Source: JAJXZJ01 sp050012855
Lineage (GTDB): Bacteria; Verrucomicrobiota; Verrucomicrobiia; Limisphaerales; J093
Length of the DNA: 64,000 nt
Reading direction: 5' to 3'
NCBI GenBank assembly: GCA_050012855.1
Contig: JBEKGJ010000027.1
Span: 1-64,000 of the forward strand
In this document: positions 19,373 through 29,111 of the stretch, one piece after another
Layout of the letters: the number at the start of each line of letters is the position of its first letter
Position numbering within the stretch: the first letter of the stretch is position 1
Program-made: the position numbers and the translations under genes
The notes under the pieces: model-generated
The model's input: only the letters and a program-made list of their open reading frames with translations
What the model was told of the DNA's origin: nothing
Databases searched by the model: none

Positions 19373-22300
19373 ATGAGCCCCATGCAAGCCACCCGGGTCT
19401 GGTCACGCTGCCGCAAACTGGTTCTTTTCGCCCTCCTGTTTGCCCTGGGCGGCCCTGCCGTGGCGGGCGATGCCTTGTCCTTGGCCGGGTCGTGGCGCTT
19501 TCAACTTGACCGCGCGGACGCCGGCATCGGCGAACGCTGGTTCGAGCGCTCATTGTCCGGAACCTTCACGCTTCCCGGATCGCTCCCGGCCGCCGGCATC
19601 GGCGACGACATCTCCACCAACACGCCTTGGACCGGCGGCATCGTGGACAGGTCCTGGTTCAACTCGCCGGACTTCGCGCAATACCGCCAGACCGGCAACG
19701 TGAAAGTGCCGTTCTGGCTGCAGCCGGAGAAATACTACGCCGGCGTCGCGTGGTTCCAGCGCGACTTGGACGTGCCCGCCGACTGGCAGGGCAAGCGGGT
19801 GGTCCTGTTCCTCGAACGCCCGCATTGGGAAACGCGGGTCTGGGTGGACAACCAGCTCGTCGGCACAAACAACTCGCTCTCGACGCCGCACGAATACGAT
19901 CTCGGCCAACTGGCACCCGGCCAACACACCGTCAGCATCCGCGTGGACAACCGGCGCATCGTGGACATCGGCGAAAACTCGCACGCGATCAGCGATCACA
20001 CCCAGGGAAACTGGAACGGGATCGTCGGCAAGATCGAATTGCACGCGACGCCGCTGGTGTGGATCGAGGACGCGCAGGCCTATCCGAATGTCAGCAACCG
20101 GGCGGTTCGCCTCGTGGTCAAGATAGGCAATGCAACGGGCAAGGCTGGACAGGGGACGCTTTCGTTCATGCAAGGCGTTTTTTCGCCTTCAAATCCGATC
20201 AGGCTTTTGGGAAATCCGGTAAGTTGGCAAACCAACGGCGGGATCGGGGAAATCACATTCTCGCCTGGCCCGGACGCGCCGCATTGGGACGAATTCAATC
20301 TGTCGTTGCAGAAGTTCAGTGTGATTCTCCTCAGCCACGAAACCAACGCTCAAAATGTGGACTGGCGCGAACTGACCTTCGGCCTCCGTGAAGTCGCCAC
20401 CGACGGCACCCAGATCGTCATCAACGGCCGCAAGACCTTCATCCGCGGCACGCTCGAATGCTGCATTTTCCCAAAGACGGGCCATCCGCCAACCGACGTG
20501 GCCGAATGGAAGCGTATTATCGGCGTGGCTAAGGCGCATGGTTTGAACCTGATTCGCTTTCATTCCTATTGCCCGCCGGAGGCGGCGTTCATCGCAGCGG
20601 ACGAGCTCGGTTTCTATTTCCAGGTCGAGACTTGCTGGGCCAACGGCGGCGCCGCCGACATCGGTGACGGCCGGCCGGTGGACCAGTGGGTTTACGACGA
20701 GACCGACCGCATCCTCAAGGCTTACGGCAACCACCCGTCCTTCCTGCTGATGCTCTACGGCAACGAGCCGGGCGGCGCTCACGCCAATGAGTACCTGGCG
20801 AAATATGTCGCGCATTACCGCGCACTCGATCCACGCCGCCTCTGGAGCAGCGGCTCGGGCTGGCCCCAACTGCCGGAAAACCAGTTTCACGTCACGCCCG
20901 ACCCGCGCATCCAGTCCTGGGGCGGCGGGCTAAAGACGAGGATCAACGCGAAGCCGCCGGAGACGACCACCGACTACCGCGACTACATCGCCGCCCGCAA
21001 GGTGCCGGTCATCAGCCACGAAATCGGCCAGTGGTGCGTCTATCCTAACTTCGATGAAATCGCGAAATACACCGGTTATCTCAAGCCTAAGAACTTTGAA
21101 ATCTTCCGCGACACGCTGAACGCCCGCCACCAGGGTGATCTGGCACGATCCTTCCTGCTCGCTTCGGGCAAACTCCAGGCACTTTGCTACAAGGAGGACA
21201 TCGAGTCGGCCCTGCGCACGCCGGGCATGGGTGGGTTTGAGTTGCTCGACCTCCACGACTTCCCGGGTCAGGGCACCGCGCTTGTCGGTGTGCTCGATCC
21301 GTTCTGGGAGGAGAAAGGCTACGTGACGGCGAAGGAGTTCCGCCGTTTCTGCAACAGCACGGTGCCGCTGGCGCGGCTGAAGAAACGCGTGTTCACCACG
21401 GAGGAGAACCTGGACGCGGAGATCGAGGTGGCGCATTTCGGGGCTGATCCAATCGCCGGTGCGGTCACCACCTGGAAACTCGTGAGCGACACCGGCGTGG
21501 TCTTGGCGGAAGGCAGACTTCCTTCCAAAGACATCCCGATTGGCAATGGCATTCCCCTTGGCAAGGTGGGAGTGGATTTGACTAACGTGAAAGCTCCGCT
21601 GCGGTGCAAACTCGTCGTCAGCGTAGGACCGGCTTCCAGCCTGTCTCCGTCTCCGTCAAGTGACAGGCAGGATGCCTGTCCTACGTTCGAGAATGACTGG
21701 GACATCTGGGTCTATCCGCCGAACATCGAACCCACAAACCCGCGCAGCGTCCGCGTCGTCGAGGATTTAGACGAGCCGGCACTGGCGGCACTCCGCAGGG
21801 GCGGCCGGGTATTGTGGCTGATCCCGCGGTCGCGCGTGCGCAATGCCGCGAAGAACCCGGTGGCGCTCGGGTTTTCAAGCATCTTTTGGAACACCGCCTG
21901 GACCGGCCGCCAGCCGCCCACGACGCTCGGCATCCTCTGCGATCCCAAGCATCCCGCTCTCGCCGCTTTCCCCACCGAGTATCATAGCAACTGGCAGTGG
22001 TGGTATCTCATCAGCCGCGCCGCCCCCATGATTCTCGACGATTTGCCCGCGGCGCTGCGGCCGACGGTGCAGGTCGTTGACGACTGGGTTACCGCCCGCA
22101 AGCTCGCGCTCGTCTTTGAAGCCCGGGTCGGCAAGGGCCGTTTGGTTGTTTGCAGCATTGATCTGCAGCATGACCTCGAGCAGAACCCGGTCGCGCGCCA
22201 AATGCGCGCCAGCCTCCTGCGTTACCTGGCTGGCCGGCACCTGGCGCCCGCGGTCGAAGTCACACCTGACCAACTCCGCCGGCTGACCGCGCCGCCTTCC

Positions 22301-22735
22301 ACGCTCACCCAACTGGGCGCCCGCGTGCGCCACGCCGACAGCGCCGAACCGGGTCTGGGCGCCGAAAACGCGATTGACGGCAACCCGCAGACATTCTGGC
22401 ACACCGCCTGGACCACCAACGCGACGGCTTTTCCGCACACGCTGGAAATCGAGTTCGACCGCCCAGCGCGCCTGCGCGGCTTAAGGCTGCTCCCCCGCCA
22501 GGACGGCAATCCCAACGGCGGCGTCAAAGATTACGCGTTCTATGTGAGCACCGACGGCCAAACGTGGGGCGAACCGGTGGCCCGCGGGACCTTCGACAAG
22601 GACGACCACCTCAAGACCGTGCAGTTTGCCACGCCGTGTGAGGCCCGTTACATCCGGTTGGTTGCGCTCTCGGGTCACGCCAACGGACCTTGGGCCGCCG
22701 TCGCGGAACTCAATGTGCTCCTGGCCCAACCTTAA
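19373..22735 (+). CDS. Exported GH2-like glycoside hydrolase with F5/8 C domain
   Basis: 1,120 residues from the ATG at 19373, chosen because it opens a good signal peptide (RKLVLFALLFALGGPAVAG); a TTG at 19346 extends the frame. A jelly-roll sugar-binding domain (about 40-190) and an Ig-like domain precede the TIM barrel. Acid/base Glu lies in YGNEPGG (about residue 464) and the nucleophile in SHEIGQW (about 549), both as in GH2. A C-terminal discoidin/F5/8 C domain (about 980-1115) has the NAIDGNPQTFWHT signature. Likely a beta-galactosidase, glucuronidase or related exo-enzyme working outside the cytoplasm. An in-frame palindromic repeat interrupts it at 21621-21685. It is 21 bp upstream of the GH116 gene. 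Confidence 0.82.
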   Translation: MSPMQATRVWSRCRKLVLFALLFALGGPAVAGDALSLAGSWRFQLDRADAGIGERWFERSLSGTFTLPGSLPAAGIGDDISTNTPWTGGIVDRSWFNSPDFAQYRQTGNVKVPFWLQPEKYYAGVAWFQRDLDVPADWQGKRVVLFLERPHWETRVWVDNQLVGTNNSLSTPHEYDLGQLAPGQHTVSIRVDNRRIVDIGENSHAISDHTQGNWNGIVGKIELHATPLVWIEDAQAYPNVSNRAVRLVVKIGNATGKAGQGTLSFMQGVFSPSNPIRLLGNPVSWQTNGGIGEITFSPGPDAPHWDEFNLSLQKFSVILLSHETNAQNVDWRELTFGLREVATDGTQIVINGRKTFIRGTLECCIFPKTGHPPTDVAEWKRIIGVAKAHGLNLIRFHSYCPPEAAFIAADELGFYFQVETCWANGGAADIGDGRPVDQWVYDETDRILKAYGNHPSFLLMLYGNEPGGAHANEYLAKYVAHYRALDPRRLWSSGSGWPQLPENQFHVTPDPRIQSWGGGLKTRINAKPPETTTDYRDYIAARKVPVISHEIGQWCVYPNFDEIAKYTGYLKPKNFEIFRDTLNARHQGDLARSFLLASGKLQALCYKEDIESALRTPGMGGFELLDLHDFPGQGTALVGVLDPFWEEKGYVTAKEFRRFCNSTVPLARLKKRVFTTEENLDAEIEVAHFGADPIAGAVTTWKLVSDTGVVLAEGRLPSKDIPIGNGIPLGKVGVDLTNVKAPLRCKLVVSVGPASSLSPSPSSDRQDACPTFENDWDIWVYPPNIEPTNPRSVRVVEDLDEPALAALRRGGRVLWLIPRSRVRNAAKNPVALGFSSIFWNTAWTGRQPPTTLGILCDPKHPALAAFPTEYHSNWQWWYLISRAAPMILDDLPAALRPTVQVVDDWVTARKLALVFEARVGKGRLVVCSIDLQHDLEQNPVARQMRASLLRYLAGRHLAPAVEVTPDQLRRLTAPPSTLTQLGARVRHADSAEPGLGAENAIDGNPQTFWHTAWTTNATAFPHTLEIEFDRPARLRGLRLLPRQDGNPNGGVKDYAFYVSTDGQTWGEPVARGTFDKDDHLKTVQFATPCEARYIRLVALSGHANGPWAAVAELNVLLAQP
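21621..21685 (+). repeat. Palindromic repeat inserted in frame in the GH2 gene
   Basis: GTAGGACCGGC (from 21622) through GCCTGTC (to 21645) pairs with GACAGGCAGGATGCCTGTCC (from 21662) plus TAC: a 23-bp imperfect inverted repeat with three mismatches around a 16-bp loop. It is translated as VGPASSLSPSPSSDRQDACP, a phrase I recall from many unrelated verrucomicrobial proteins, consistent with a dispersed element tolerated in coding sequence. Confidence 0.7.
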
Positions 22736-22756
22736 ACCTATCGCTAAGGAATACCC

Positions 22757-25700
22757 ATGACCGCTCCCCTGCCCTCCCAGCCAAACAAACTGCCGATCGG
22801 CCACGGTTCTCGTTTCGACCGGCGTGATTTCCTAAGACTGTCCGGTTTGGTGGCCGGCGGATTGACTTTCTCGCAACTGCCAATCGTGGCCGGGCCGTTC
22901 ACTAAGGAGGACTTCGAGAAACTCGTCCCGGCCGACAAGAAGTTGCATCCCGATTGGGTGCGATCCCTGTTCGCGCACGGCAACAAAACCACCTACCACT
23001 GGCCGGAATCGCGGCTCATCGGCATGCCCATCGGCGGCATTTGCGCCGGTCAGCTCTATCTCGGTGGCGACGGCAAACTGTGGCACTGGGACATCTTCAA
23101 CCGGATTGTCGGCACCGGCGATGGCAACTACGCCCACCCGCCCCAGCCCGCGTCGCCCATCGAACAGGGCTTTGCCTTGAAGTTGACCGCTGCCGGCAAG
23201 ACCACCACCCGTCCGCTGGACCACACCGGCTGGAGCAACATCAGCTTCAACGGCGAGTATCCCATCGCTTTCATCGAGTATCGCGATCCGGCTTCGCCTG
23301 CGACCGTCGCGCTCGAAGCGTTCTCCCCGTTCATTCCGCTAAACACCGAGGACTCCGCGCTGCCGGCCACCGTGATGCGTTTCACCGTGAAGAACACGAG
23401 CAACGAAAAAGTGGAAGTGGAACTGGCGGGCTGGCTGCAGAACGGCGTCTGCCTCCACACCGGTGCGTCCCTCGCTGGCACCCGTCGCAATCGGCTGGTC
23501 GAGCGTCGCGGCTTCCGCTTCCTCGAATGCAGCGCCGCCGCGCCCAGCGCCCAGCCGCGCACCGACAAACGGCCCGACATCGTCTTCGAGGATTTCGAGA
23601 AACCGACTTATGAAGGCTGGACCTCGACCGGCACGGCGTTTGGCAGCGGCCCGGTGACGCAGGCGCAGGTCCCGGATTACCAGGGCGAACTTGGCATCCA
23701 CGGCCAGCGGACGGTGAACACGCACGCCTCGGCGCCGGGCAACGATGTCGGCGCCCGTGACGCCGCGACCGGCACCCTGACCAGCACGCCGTTTGTCATC
23801 ACCCGCGACTACATCACTTTGCTGATTGGCGGCGGGTCCCATGCCGGCCGCACCTGCATCAATCTGCTCGTCGAGGATAGGGTCGTGGTTTCGGCCACGG
23901 GCCATGATGCAAACCGGATGCAGCCCCACAGTCTCGACGTCCGGCGCTGGGCCGGTCAGACCGCGCGCTTGCAGATCGTGGACAATGAACCCGGCGCCTG
24001 GGGCAACATCGGCATTGACGACATCGTGTTCAGCGACGAGCCGCGCGGCAATAGTGTGGCCCTTGCCGAACAGCATGATTTCGGAACCATGGGCCTTGCC
24101 GTGCTCGGGGGCGCCGGTGCGAATGTGGCCGCGACGGCGCTGGCCGAGCCGGTGACGGCGGCGGGCGTGTTCTCACAACTCACGCAGGCGAATGCGACCG
24201 CCGTTTCCCGCCCGTTTGACGCCCGGCTCGTCGGCGCGCTGGGGCGTCGGTTCACTCTCAAGCCCGGGCAGTCGGCGACGGTCACTTTTGTTCTCACCTG
24301 GCATTTCCCGAACATCCAACTTCGCGGCCTGCCGGCGGTCGGCGGACGGTGGTATGGAACCCGTTTTCCCAGCGCCCAAGCCGTGGCCGAATATGTCAGC
24401 GCCAATTTCGACCGGCTCGCCGGGCAGACGCATCGGTGGCATGACACCTGGTATGATTCCACCCTGCCCTACTGGTTCCTCGACCGCACGTTTCTCAACA
24501 CTTCCATCCTGGCCACGAACACCTGTTATTGGTTCGGCAACCGCCGGTTCTACGCGTGGGAAGGGGTCGGCTGCTGTGAAGGCACTTGCGCCCACGTCTG
24601 GCATTACGCGCACGCCATGGGCCGCCTCTTTCCCTTGCTCGAACGCCAACTTCGCGAGCTTGTGGATTACGGCGTCGCCTTCGATAAACAGACGGGCCGC
24701 ATCCGCTTCCGGGCCGAACACAATGACCATTGGGCGGTGGACGCCCAGGCCGGCATCATCCTGCGCACCTACCGCGAACACCAGATGAGCGCGGATGGGC
24801 AGTTCCTCGGCCGCGTCTGGCCGCACGCCAAACGGGCGCTGGAGTTTCTCATCGGCAAGGACGAAGGCCGCGACGGCCTGGTGGACGGTCCGCAGCACAA
24901 CACGCTCGATGCGGACTGGTTCGGCCATGTGGCCTGGTTGAGCGGGCTCTATCTCGCCGCCTTGCGGGCCGGCGAGGAAATGGCGACGGAAATGGGTGAC
25001 ACCGCGTTCGCCCGGCAATGTCGTGATCTGTGGGACCGAGGCCGGCACACGTTCGACCGCGAGTTGTTCAATGGCGAGTATTACTATCAACTCGGCGATC
25101 CGGCGCACGCCAAGACGGTCGGTTCCTATGACGGCTGTGAGATTGACCAGGTGTTTGGCCAAAGCTGGGCCTGGCAGGTCGGGCTGGGTCGCATCCTGGA
25201 TGAAGCCCAGGTGAAGACCGCGCTCCGCTCGCTGTGGCGTTGCAACTTCACCCCCGACGTCGGGCCCTATCGCGCTGCGAACAAGCCGGGGCGCTGGTAC
25301 GCGATGCCGGGCGAAGCAGGTCTGCTGATGTGTTCCTGGCCGCGCGGTGACGCCAAACGGGTGTCCGAGGGTTTCGACTTCTACTTCAACGAATGCATGA
25401 ACGGGTTCGAGTATCAGGTGGCCTGGCACATGATCGCCGAAGGCATGGTGCAGGAGGGCCTGGCGATCAACCGGAGCGTCCACGACCGCTATCATGCCGC
25501 CAAGCGCAATCCATGGAACGAGGTGGAGTGCGGCGATCATTACGCGCGCTCGATGGCCAGCTATGGCGTCTTTCTGGCCGCCTGCGGCTACGAATATCAC
25601 GGTCCCAAGGGACATCTTGGTTTTGCGCCGCGCCTGACGCCGGAAGACTTCCGCTGCGCCTTCACCACCGCGGAGGGTTGGGGTGCGTTCCACCAGAAAC

Positions 25701-25930
25701 TCGGAACGCAAGGCGGCCAGTTCGACATTCAATTGAAATGGGGACGCCTGCGGCTGCGCACGCTCTCCTTCGCGCTCACTTCGGGCGCATTAGTCAATGC
25801 GGTGAAGGCGACTGCCGGCGGAAAAGCCGTTGCGGCGCAGATCCGCTTGGACGGCGCCACCGCCAGGATCACGCTCAACAACGAACTGATTCTCCGCGAA
25901 GGCCAACACCTGCACGTCGAACTGACTTGA
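22757..25930 (+). CDS. Tat-exported GH116 glucosidase with an inserted beta-sandwich domain
   Basis: 1,057 residues. A twin-arginine signal is visible (DRRDFLRLSGLVAGGLTF). The N-terminal GH116 domain includes MPIGGICAGQLYLGGDGKLWHWDIFN. The catalytic (alpha/alpha) barrel from about residue 560 has GCCEGTCAHVWHYAHAMGRL and GCEIDQVFGQSWAWQVGLG, characteristic of GBA2-type beta-glucosidases and glucosylceramidases. Between the halves (about 270-420) sits an extra module, FEDFEKPTYEGWTSTGTAFG to WGNIGIDDIVFSDEP, resembling the beta-sandwich found at the end of GH32-like proteins. It probably acts in the periplasm on beta-linked glucosides or xylosides, alongside the GH2 enzyme just upstream. Confidence 0.85.
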   Translation: MTAPLPSQPNKLPIGHGSRFDRRDFLRLSGLVAGGLTFSQLPIVAGPFTKEDFEKLVPADKKLHPDWVRSLFAHGNKTTYHWPESRLIGMPIGGICAGQLYLGGDGKLWHWDIFNRIVGTGDGNYAHPPQPASPIEQGFALKLTAAGKTTTRPLDHTGWSNISFNGEYPIAFIEYRDPASPATVALEAFSPFIPLNTEDSALPATVMRFTVKNTSNEKVEVELAGWLQNGVCLHTGASLAGTRRNRLVERRGFRFLECSAAAPSAQPRTDKRPDIVFEDFEKPTYEGWTSTGTAFGSGPVTQAQVPDYQGELGIHGQRTVNTHASAPGNDVGARDAATGTLTSTPFVITRDYITLLIGGGSHAGRTCINLLVEDRVVVSATGHDANRMQPHSLDVRRWAGQTARLQIVDNEPGAWGNIGIDDIVFSDEPRGNSVALAEQHDFGTMGLAVLGGAGANVAATALAEPVTAAGVFSQLTQANATAVSRPFDARLVGALGRRFTLKPGQSATVTFVLTWHFPNIQLRGLPAVGGRWYGTRFPSAQAVAEYVSANFDRLAGQTHRWHDTWYDSTLPYWFLDRTFLNTSILATNTCYWFGNRRFYAWEGVGCCEGTCAHVWHYAHAMGRLFPLLERQLRELVDYGVAFDKQTGRIRFRAEHNDHWAVDAQAGIILRTYREHQMSADGQFLGRVWPHAKRALEFLIGKDEGRDGLVDGPQHNTLDADWFGHVAWLSGLYLAALRAGEEMATEMGDTAFARQCRDLWDRGRHTFDRELFNGEYYYQLGDPAHAKTVGSYDGCEIDQVFGQSWAWQVGLGRILDEAQVKTALRSLWRCNFTPDVGPYRAANKPGRWYAMPGEAGLLMCSWPRGDAKRVSEGFDFYFNECMNGFEYQVAWHMIAEGMVQEGLAINRSVHDRYHAAKRNPWNEVECGDHYARSMASYGVFLAACGYEYHGPKGHLGFAPRLTPEDFRCAFTTAEGWGAFHQKLGTQGGQFDIQLKWGRLRLRTLSFALTSGALVNAVKATAGGKAVAAQIRLDGATARITLNNELILREGQHLHVELT

Positions 25931-25970
25931 TTCGGCCACGCCGGCCGCAACCGCCGGCGACAAAACCCGG

Positions 25971-28772
25971 TCAGACCAGCGCACCGATCCGGCGCAGGCG
26001 GAGGACCGGCTCGCCGGCTTGGCGCGAGGCGGCGAGATCCACCTCGAACTCCGCGACCCAGTCGTTGTGGCCCTCCGGATCCACCAGCATTTGTTGCACG
26101 CGCCAGGTCTTCTTGTCCTCGCTGGGCGTTACGTAGGTGTGACGGATGTTCCGTGCTTCCGGATCGAGACACAGATGCTGGTGACTGCCGTGATAGCTCT
26201 CCATCAGTTGCGCCAGGCGCCCGGCCGTCCAGGCGTTGCCCTCTGAATCGGTGAGTGGGTGAATCGGCGAAACGGCGACATCCGCTTTCGGCCCTGTTTC
26301 TCCGGTTCGCCGTTTCTCCGGTTCGGCGTCCAACGTCGCCAAGGCTGCCTCGAAGTCGCCAATGACCAGCCCGCGCAGGAACGTGAAAATGCGATTGCGG
26401 ATGGCAATGGTGAAAGTCTTCGCGTCGCGCGTGATGTCGGCCGCAGCTTCCTCCGCTCCCGGCGGACGCAGGTCCACGCCGGCATCTCTCGTCCGCTCGG
26501 TGGCAATGCGGCGCTCGTAATCCGGGTCGCGCATCCGCTCCCATTCGTCGAGCAGGCTCGAGTCCACCGCGCGAATCATGGTCCCGAGATACAATTCCAT
26601 TTCCCGCACCGCGTCGTTCTTGGCGGCGTCGGGCAGCGTTTGCTTGAGCACCTTGAAGACGCTGTTCAGGTGGCGCAAAAGCAAGCCCTCGGCGCGCTGG
26701 AGTTCGTAGTCGCGAATGTAGTCGGCGAAGGACCGGAAATGCTCGAACATCTCCCGCGCGATGCTCTTGGGCCGGATGTTCTCCTGGCCCACCCACGGGT
26801 GCTTGTCCGCGAAGGCGTTGAACGTGGAGTAGATGAACTCGCGGTTGGGCTTGGGGTATTCGAGTTCCTCCAGCTTCGCCATGCGCTCCTCGTAGGGTAT
26901 GCCCTCAGCCTTCATCGCGGCGACGGCCTGCCCTTTCACCTTGTCGAGCTGCTTGCGCAGGATGAGATCCGGGTCTTCGAGGATGGATTCGACGAGTGTC
27001 AGCAAGACCAGCGCATAATCGGGTTGCTCGGGATTCACGAGCGGGACCGTTTCCAGCAGGTAAAGCGAGAGTGTCTGGTCCATCGAGAAATCGTCCTGCA
27101 ACTCGATGTTGACGCGCAGTTTGGCCCTTTTCATGGGTGGCACGGGCGACCCGCCCGTTCCGGCCGGCGGCCCGCCGGCCGGAATCGAGAAGGCGTCGTT
27201 CGGAGCGACAAACCCGGAGTACGCCGGCGGCGTTGGCTCCATTCCGCCCGGCGAGTCACCGGGCGGGACAGGCCAGTGGCCTGTGCTCCCCAGGTCTTCG
27301 GGCACGATTTCCACAATCTTCCTCTCCACCAGCGACCGGAACAACTGCCACGCCCGTTTCGTGTGCTCCTTCTTCTGTCGCGGCGAGTCGTGGCAGTCGC
27401 GGATGAGCTGCTGCATCGCGGCGCAGCCGTCGCCCTCCCGGCTCAGAACGTTCAGCAACATGGCGTGCGTCACTTGGAACCGCGACACCAACCGTTCCGG
27501 CACCGCCGCCCGGAGCCGCTGGAACGTTTTCACGTCCCAGTTCACAAAATTGTGGTCCGGCGGCCGGCGTTTCACCACCTTCTTGCCGTCCCGCGCCGAC
27601 TTTTCATCCAGCTTCAGGTTCTCGATCACGTGCTCCGGCGCCTGCGCCACCACCCAGCCGTGGTCGTCAAACCCCTTGCGCCCCGCCCGGCCGCTGATCT
27701 GGTGAAAATCCCGCGCGCTCAGGATGCCCGTCTTCTGCCCGTCGAACTTGCACAATCGGGTGAACAGCACCGTGCGGATCGGCACATTGACGCCCACGCC
27801 CAGCGTGTCCGTGCCGCAAATAATCTTGAGCAGACCCTTTTGGGCCAGTTGCTCGATCAGCACCCGGTATTTCGGCAGCAAGCCGGCGTGATGAATCCCG
27901 ATCCCGTGCTTGAGCCATTTGCGAATCTCCGGCCCATAGGGACTGGTGAACTTGAACTCCGCGATCTCGTTCGCGATCTGATTCTTCTCCTCGCGCGTGC
28001 AGACGTTGATGCTGGTGAAATCCTGCGCGCTCTGTGCCGCGTCCGCCTGCGTGAAATGCACCACATACACCGGCGCCTTCCGGTCAGCCGCCAGTTTCTC
28101 CAGCGTCTGCGCCAGCGGCATCTCCGAGTAGGCAAACTCCAGCGGCACCGGCCGGACTTCCGATCTCACCGTGGCGGTCGGGCGCCCGGTCAACCTGGTC
28201 AACTCCTGCTGAAAGAAGTCCGTCTCGCCCAACGTCGCGGACATGAGCAGGAAGCGGGTTTGCGGCAACGTGAGCAACGGCACCTGCCACGCCACGCCGC
28301 GGTCGCGATCGGCATACCAGTGGAACTCATCCAGCACCACGTCATCCACGTCGGCGTCCGCGCCCTCGCGCAGGGCGATGTTGGCGAGGATTTCGGCGGT
28401 GCAGCACAGGATGGGGGCGTCGCGGTTGACCGTGGCGTCGCCGGTGGACAGCCCCACGTTGTCCGGCCCGAATTCGCGGCACAGGTCGCGCCACTTCTCG
28501 TTCACCAGCGCCTTGATCGGGCAGGTATAGACCGACCGACGCCCACGCGCCAGCGAGGCGAAGTGCAGCGCCGACGCCACGAGCGATTTGCCCGAGCCGG
28601 TCGGCGTGTTCAGGATGACGTTCTTCTCCTCGAACAGTTCGAGAATCGCCTCCTCCTGCGCCGGGTAGAGCGTGAGCCGCCGGCTGGCGACGTGTTCAAG
28701 GAACCGCCCCAGCAGGTTGTCGCTGCTGAGGTCGTCGTCGCGCGGCAGGAGGTCATAGAGCGTGGTGGCCAC
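25971..28772 (-). CDS. Ski2/Mtr4-like DEAD/DEAH-box helicase (DUF3516-like tail)
   Basis: 933 residues. Helicase motifs in order: Q-like LTLYPAQEEAI, Walker A NTPTGSGKSLVA (about residue 57), CPIKALVNEKW, Walker B DEFHW, SAT, HHAGLLPKYR, CGTDTLGVGVNVP, and HQISGRAGRKG. The long C-terminal region matches DUF3516-type helicases of actinobacteria and other bacteria; RNA or DNA unwinding is the expected role but the substrate is unknown. Residues about 492-547 (GSTGHWPVPPGDSPGG to GTGGSPVPPMK) are an in-frame repeat insertion that interrupts the tail. Its 5' end is duplicated about 880 bp away on the far side of a toxin-antitoxin module. Confidence 0.85.
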   Translation of the reverse strand: MATTLYDLLPRDDDLSSDNLLGRFLEHVASRRLTLYPAQEEAILELFEEKNVILNTPTGSGKSLVASALHFASLARGRRSVYTCPIKALVNEKWRDLCREFGPDNVGLSTGDATVNRDAPILCCTAEILANIALREGADADVDDVVLDEFHWYADRDRGVAWQVPLLTLPQTRFLLMSATLGETDFFQQELTRLTGRPTATVRSEVRPVPLEFAYSEMPLAQTLEKLAADRKAPVYVVHFTQADAAQSAQDFTSINVCTREEKNQIANEIAEFKFTSPYGPEIRKWLKHGIGIHHAGLLPKYRVLIEQLAQKGLLKIICGTDTLGVGVNVPIRTVLFTRLCKFDGQKTGILSARDFHQISGRAGRKGFDDHGWVVAQAPEHVIENLKLDEKSARDGKKVVKRRPPDHNFVNWDVKTFQRLRAAVPERLVSRFQVTHAMLLNVLSREGDGCAAMQQLIRDCHDSPRQKKEHTKRAWQLFRSLVERKIVEIVPEDLGSTGHWPVPPGDSPGGMEPTPPAYSGFVAPNDAFSIPAGGPPAGTGGSPVPPMKRAKLRVNIELQDDFSMDQTLSLYLLETVPLVNPEQPDYALVLLTLVESILEDPDLILRKQLDKVKGQAVAAMKAEGIPYEERMAKLEELEYPKPNREFIYSTFNAFADKHPWVGQENIRPKSIAREMFEHFRSFADYIRDYELQRAEGLLLRHLNSVFKVLKQTLPDAAKNDAVREMELYLGTMIRAVDSSLLDEWERMRDPDYERRIATERTRDAGVDLRPPGAEEAAADITRDAKTFTIAIRNRIFTFLRGLVIGDFEAALATLDAEPEKRRTGETGPKADVAVSPIHPLTDSEGNAWTAGRLAQLMESYHGSHQHLCLDPEARNIRHTYVTPSEDKKTWRVQQMLVDPEGHNDWVAEFEVDLAASRQAGEPVLRLRRIGALV
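27131..27296 (-). repeat. In-frame repeat insertion in the helicase gene
   Basis: Read on the minus strand it begins CTGGGGAGCACAG, continues with CTGTCCCGCCCGG and a GC-rich palindromic arm, and ends near GGTGGCACGGGCGACCCG on the plus strand. Both 13-base words are shared exactly with the insertion in the methyltransferase gene at 36970-37083. It encodes about 54 Gly/Pro-rich residues with no stop. Confidence 0.7.
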
Positions 28773-28821
28773 AGGGTGGGAACTCTATCGGCTGGTCGCG
28801 ATCCTGAGAAGGCAGAACGCA
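28719..28821 (-). repeat. Helicase 5'-end repeat, copy 1 (functional start)
   Basis: This 103-bp segment holds the first 18 codons of the helicase and its leader. It matches 29597-29699 over its full length in the same orientation, with about 14 mismatches by hand alignment and no gaps. The two copies flank the antitoxin/PIN pair. Confidence 0.8.
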
Positions 28822-28868
28822 AAAGACAAAGGACTTCCAATCTGTGCAAAGGCGGTTACCTTGCCTCC

Positions 28869-29111
28869 ATGAAAACCGTGTCGCAACCCATGCCGGCTGA
28901 AGCGGAGAAGTTGAAGCCCGCGTTGCACGACAAGATCGAGCAAATGGACGGCCAGCACCTGGTATTGCTTAACCGCATCTTGCTCCAACTGGAAGCGGAG
29001 GAACGCGCGGACCGTCTGAGCGAGGTTTTCGACCAGGACCATGAGCAAGGCATCATGCGGCGCATTCCGGAACTGGTGAAACAATTCCGCGCCGGGCACC
29101 GTTACGCATGA
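28869..29111 (+). CDS. Putative antitoxin of a PIN-toxin pair
   Basis: 80 residues from an ATG at 28869: helical, charged (MPAEAEKLKPALHDKIEQMD, LLQLEAEERADRLSEVFDQD), ending FRAGHRYA. It has no obvious DNA-binding domain. Its TGA overlaps the ATG of the PIN-domain gene (ATGA), the usual coupling of antitoxin and toxin. The identification rests on size, composition and position. The pair sits between two copies of the helicase 5' end, indicating it arrived as a module. Confidence 0.6.
   Translation: MKTVSQPMPAEAEKLKPALHDKIEQMDGQHLVLLNRILLQLEAEERADRLSEVFDQDHEQGIMRRIPELVKQFRAGHRYA

Noticed and set aside
26259..29111. A 950-codon open frame opposite the helicase
   Set aside because: It mirrors the third-position G/C bias of the helicase on the other strand, has Arg/His/Leu-rich composition and no motif. 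Only its last 80 codons (antitoxin) are real.
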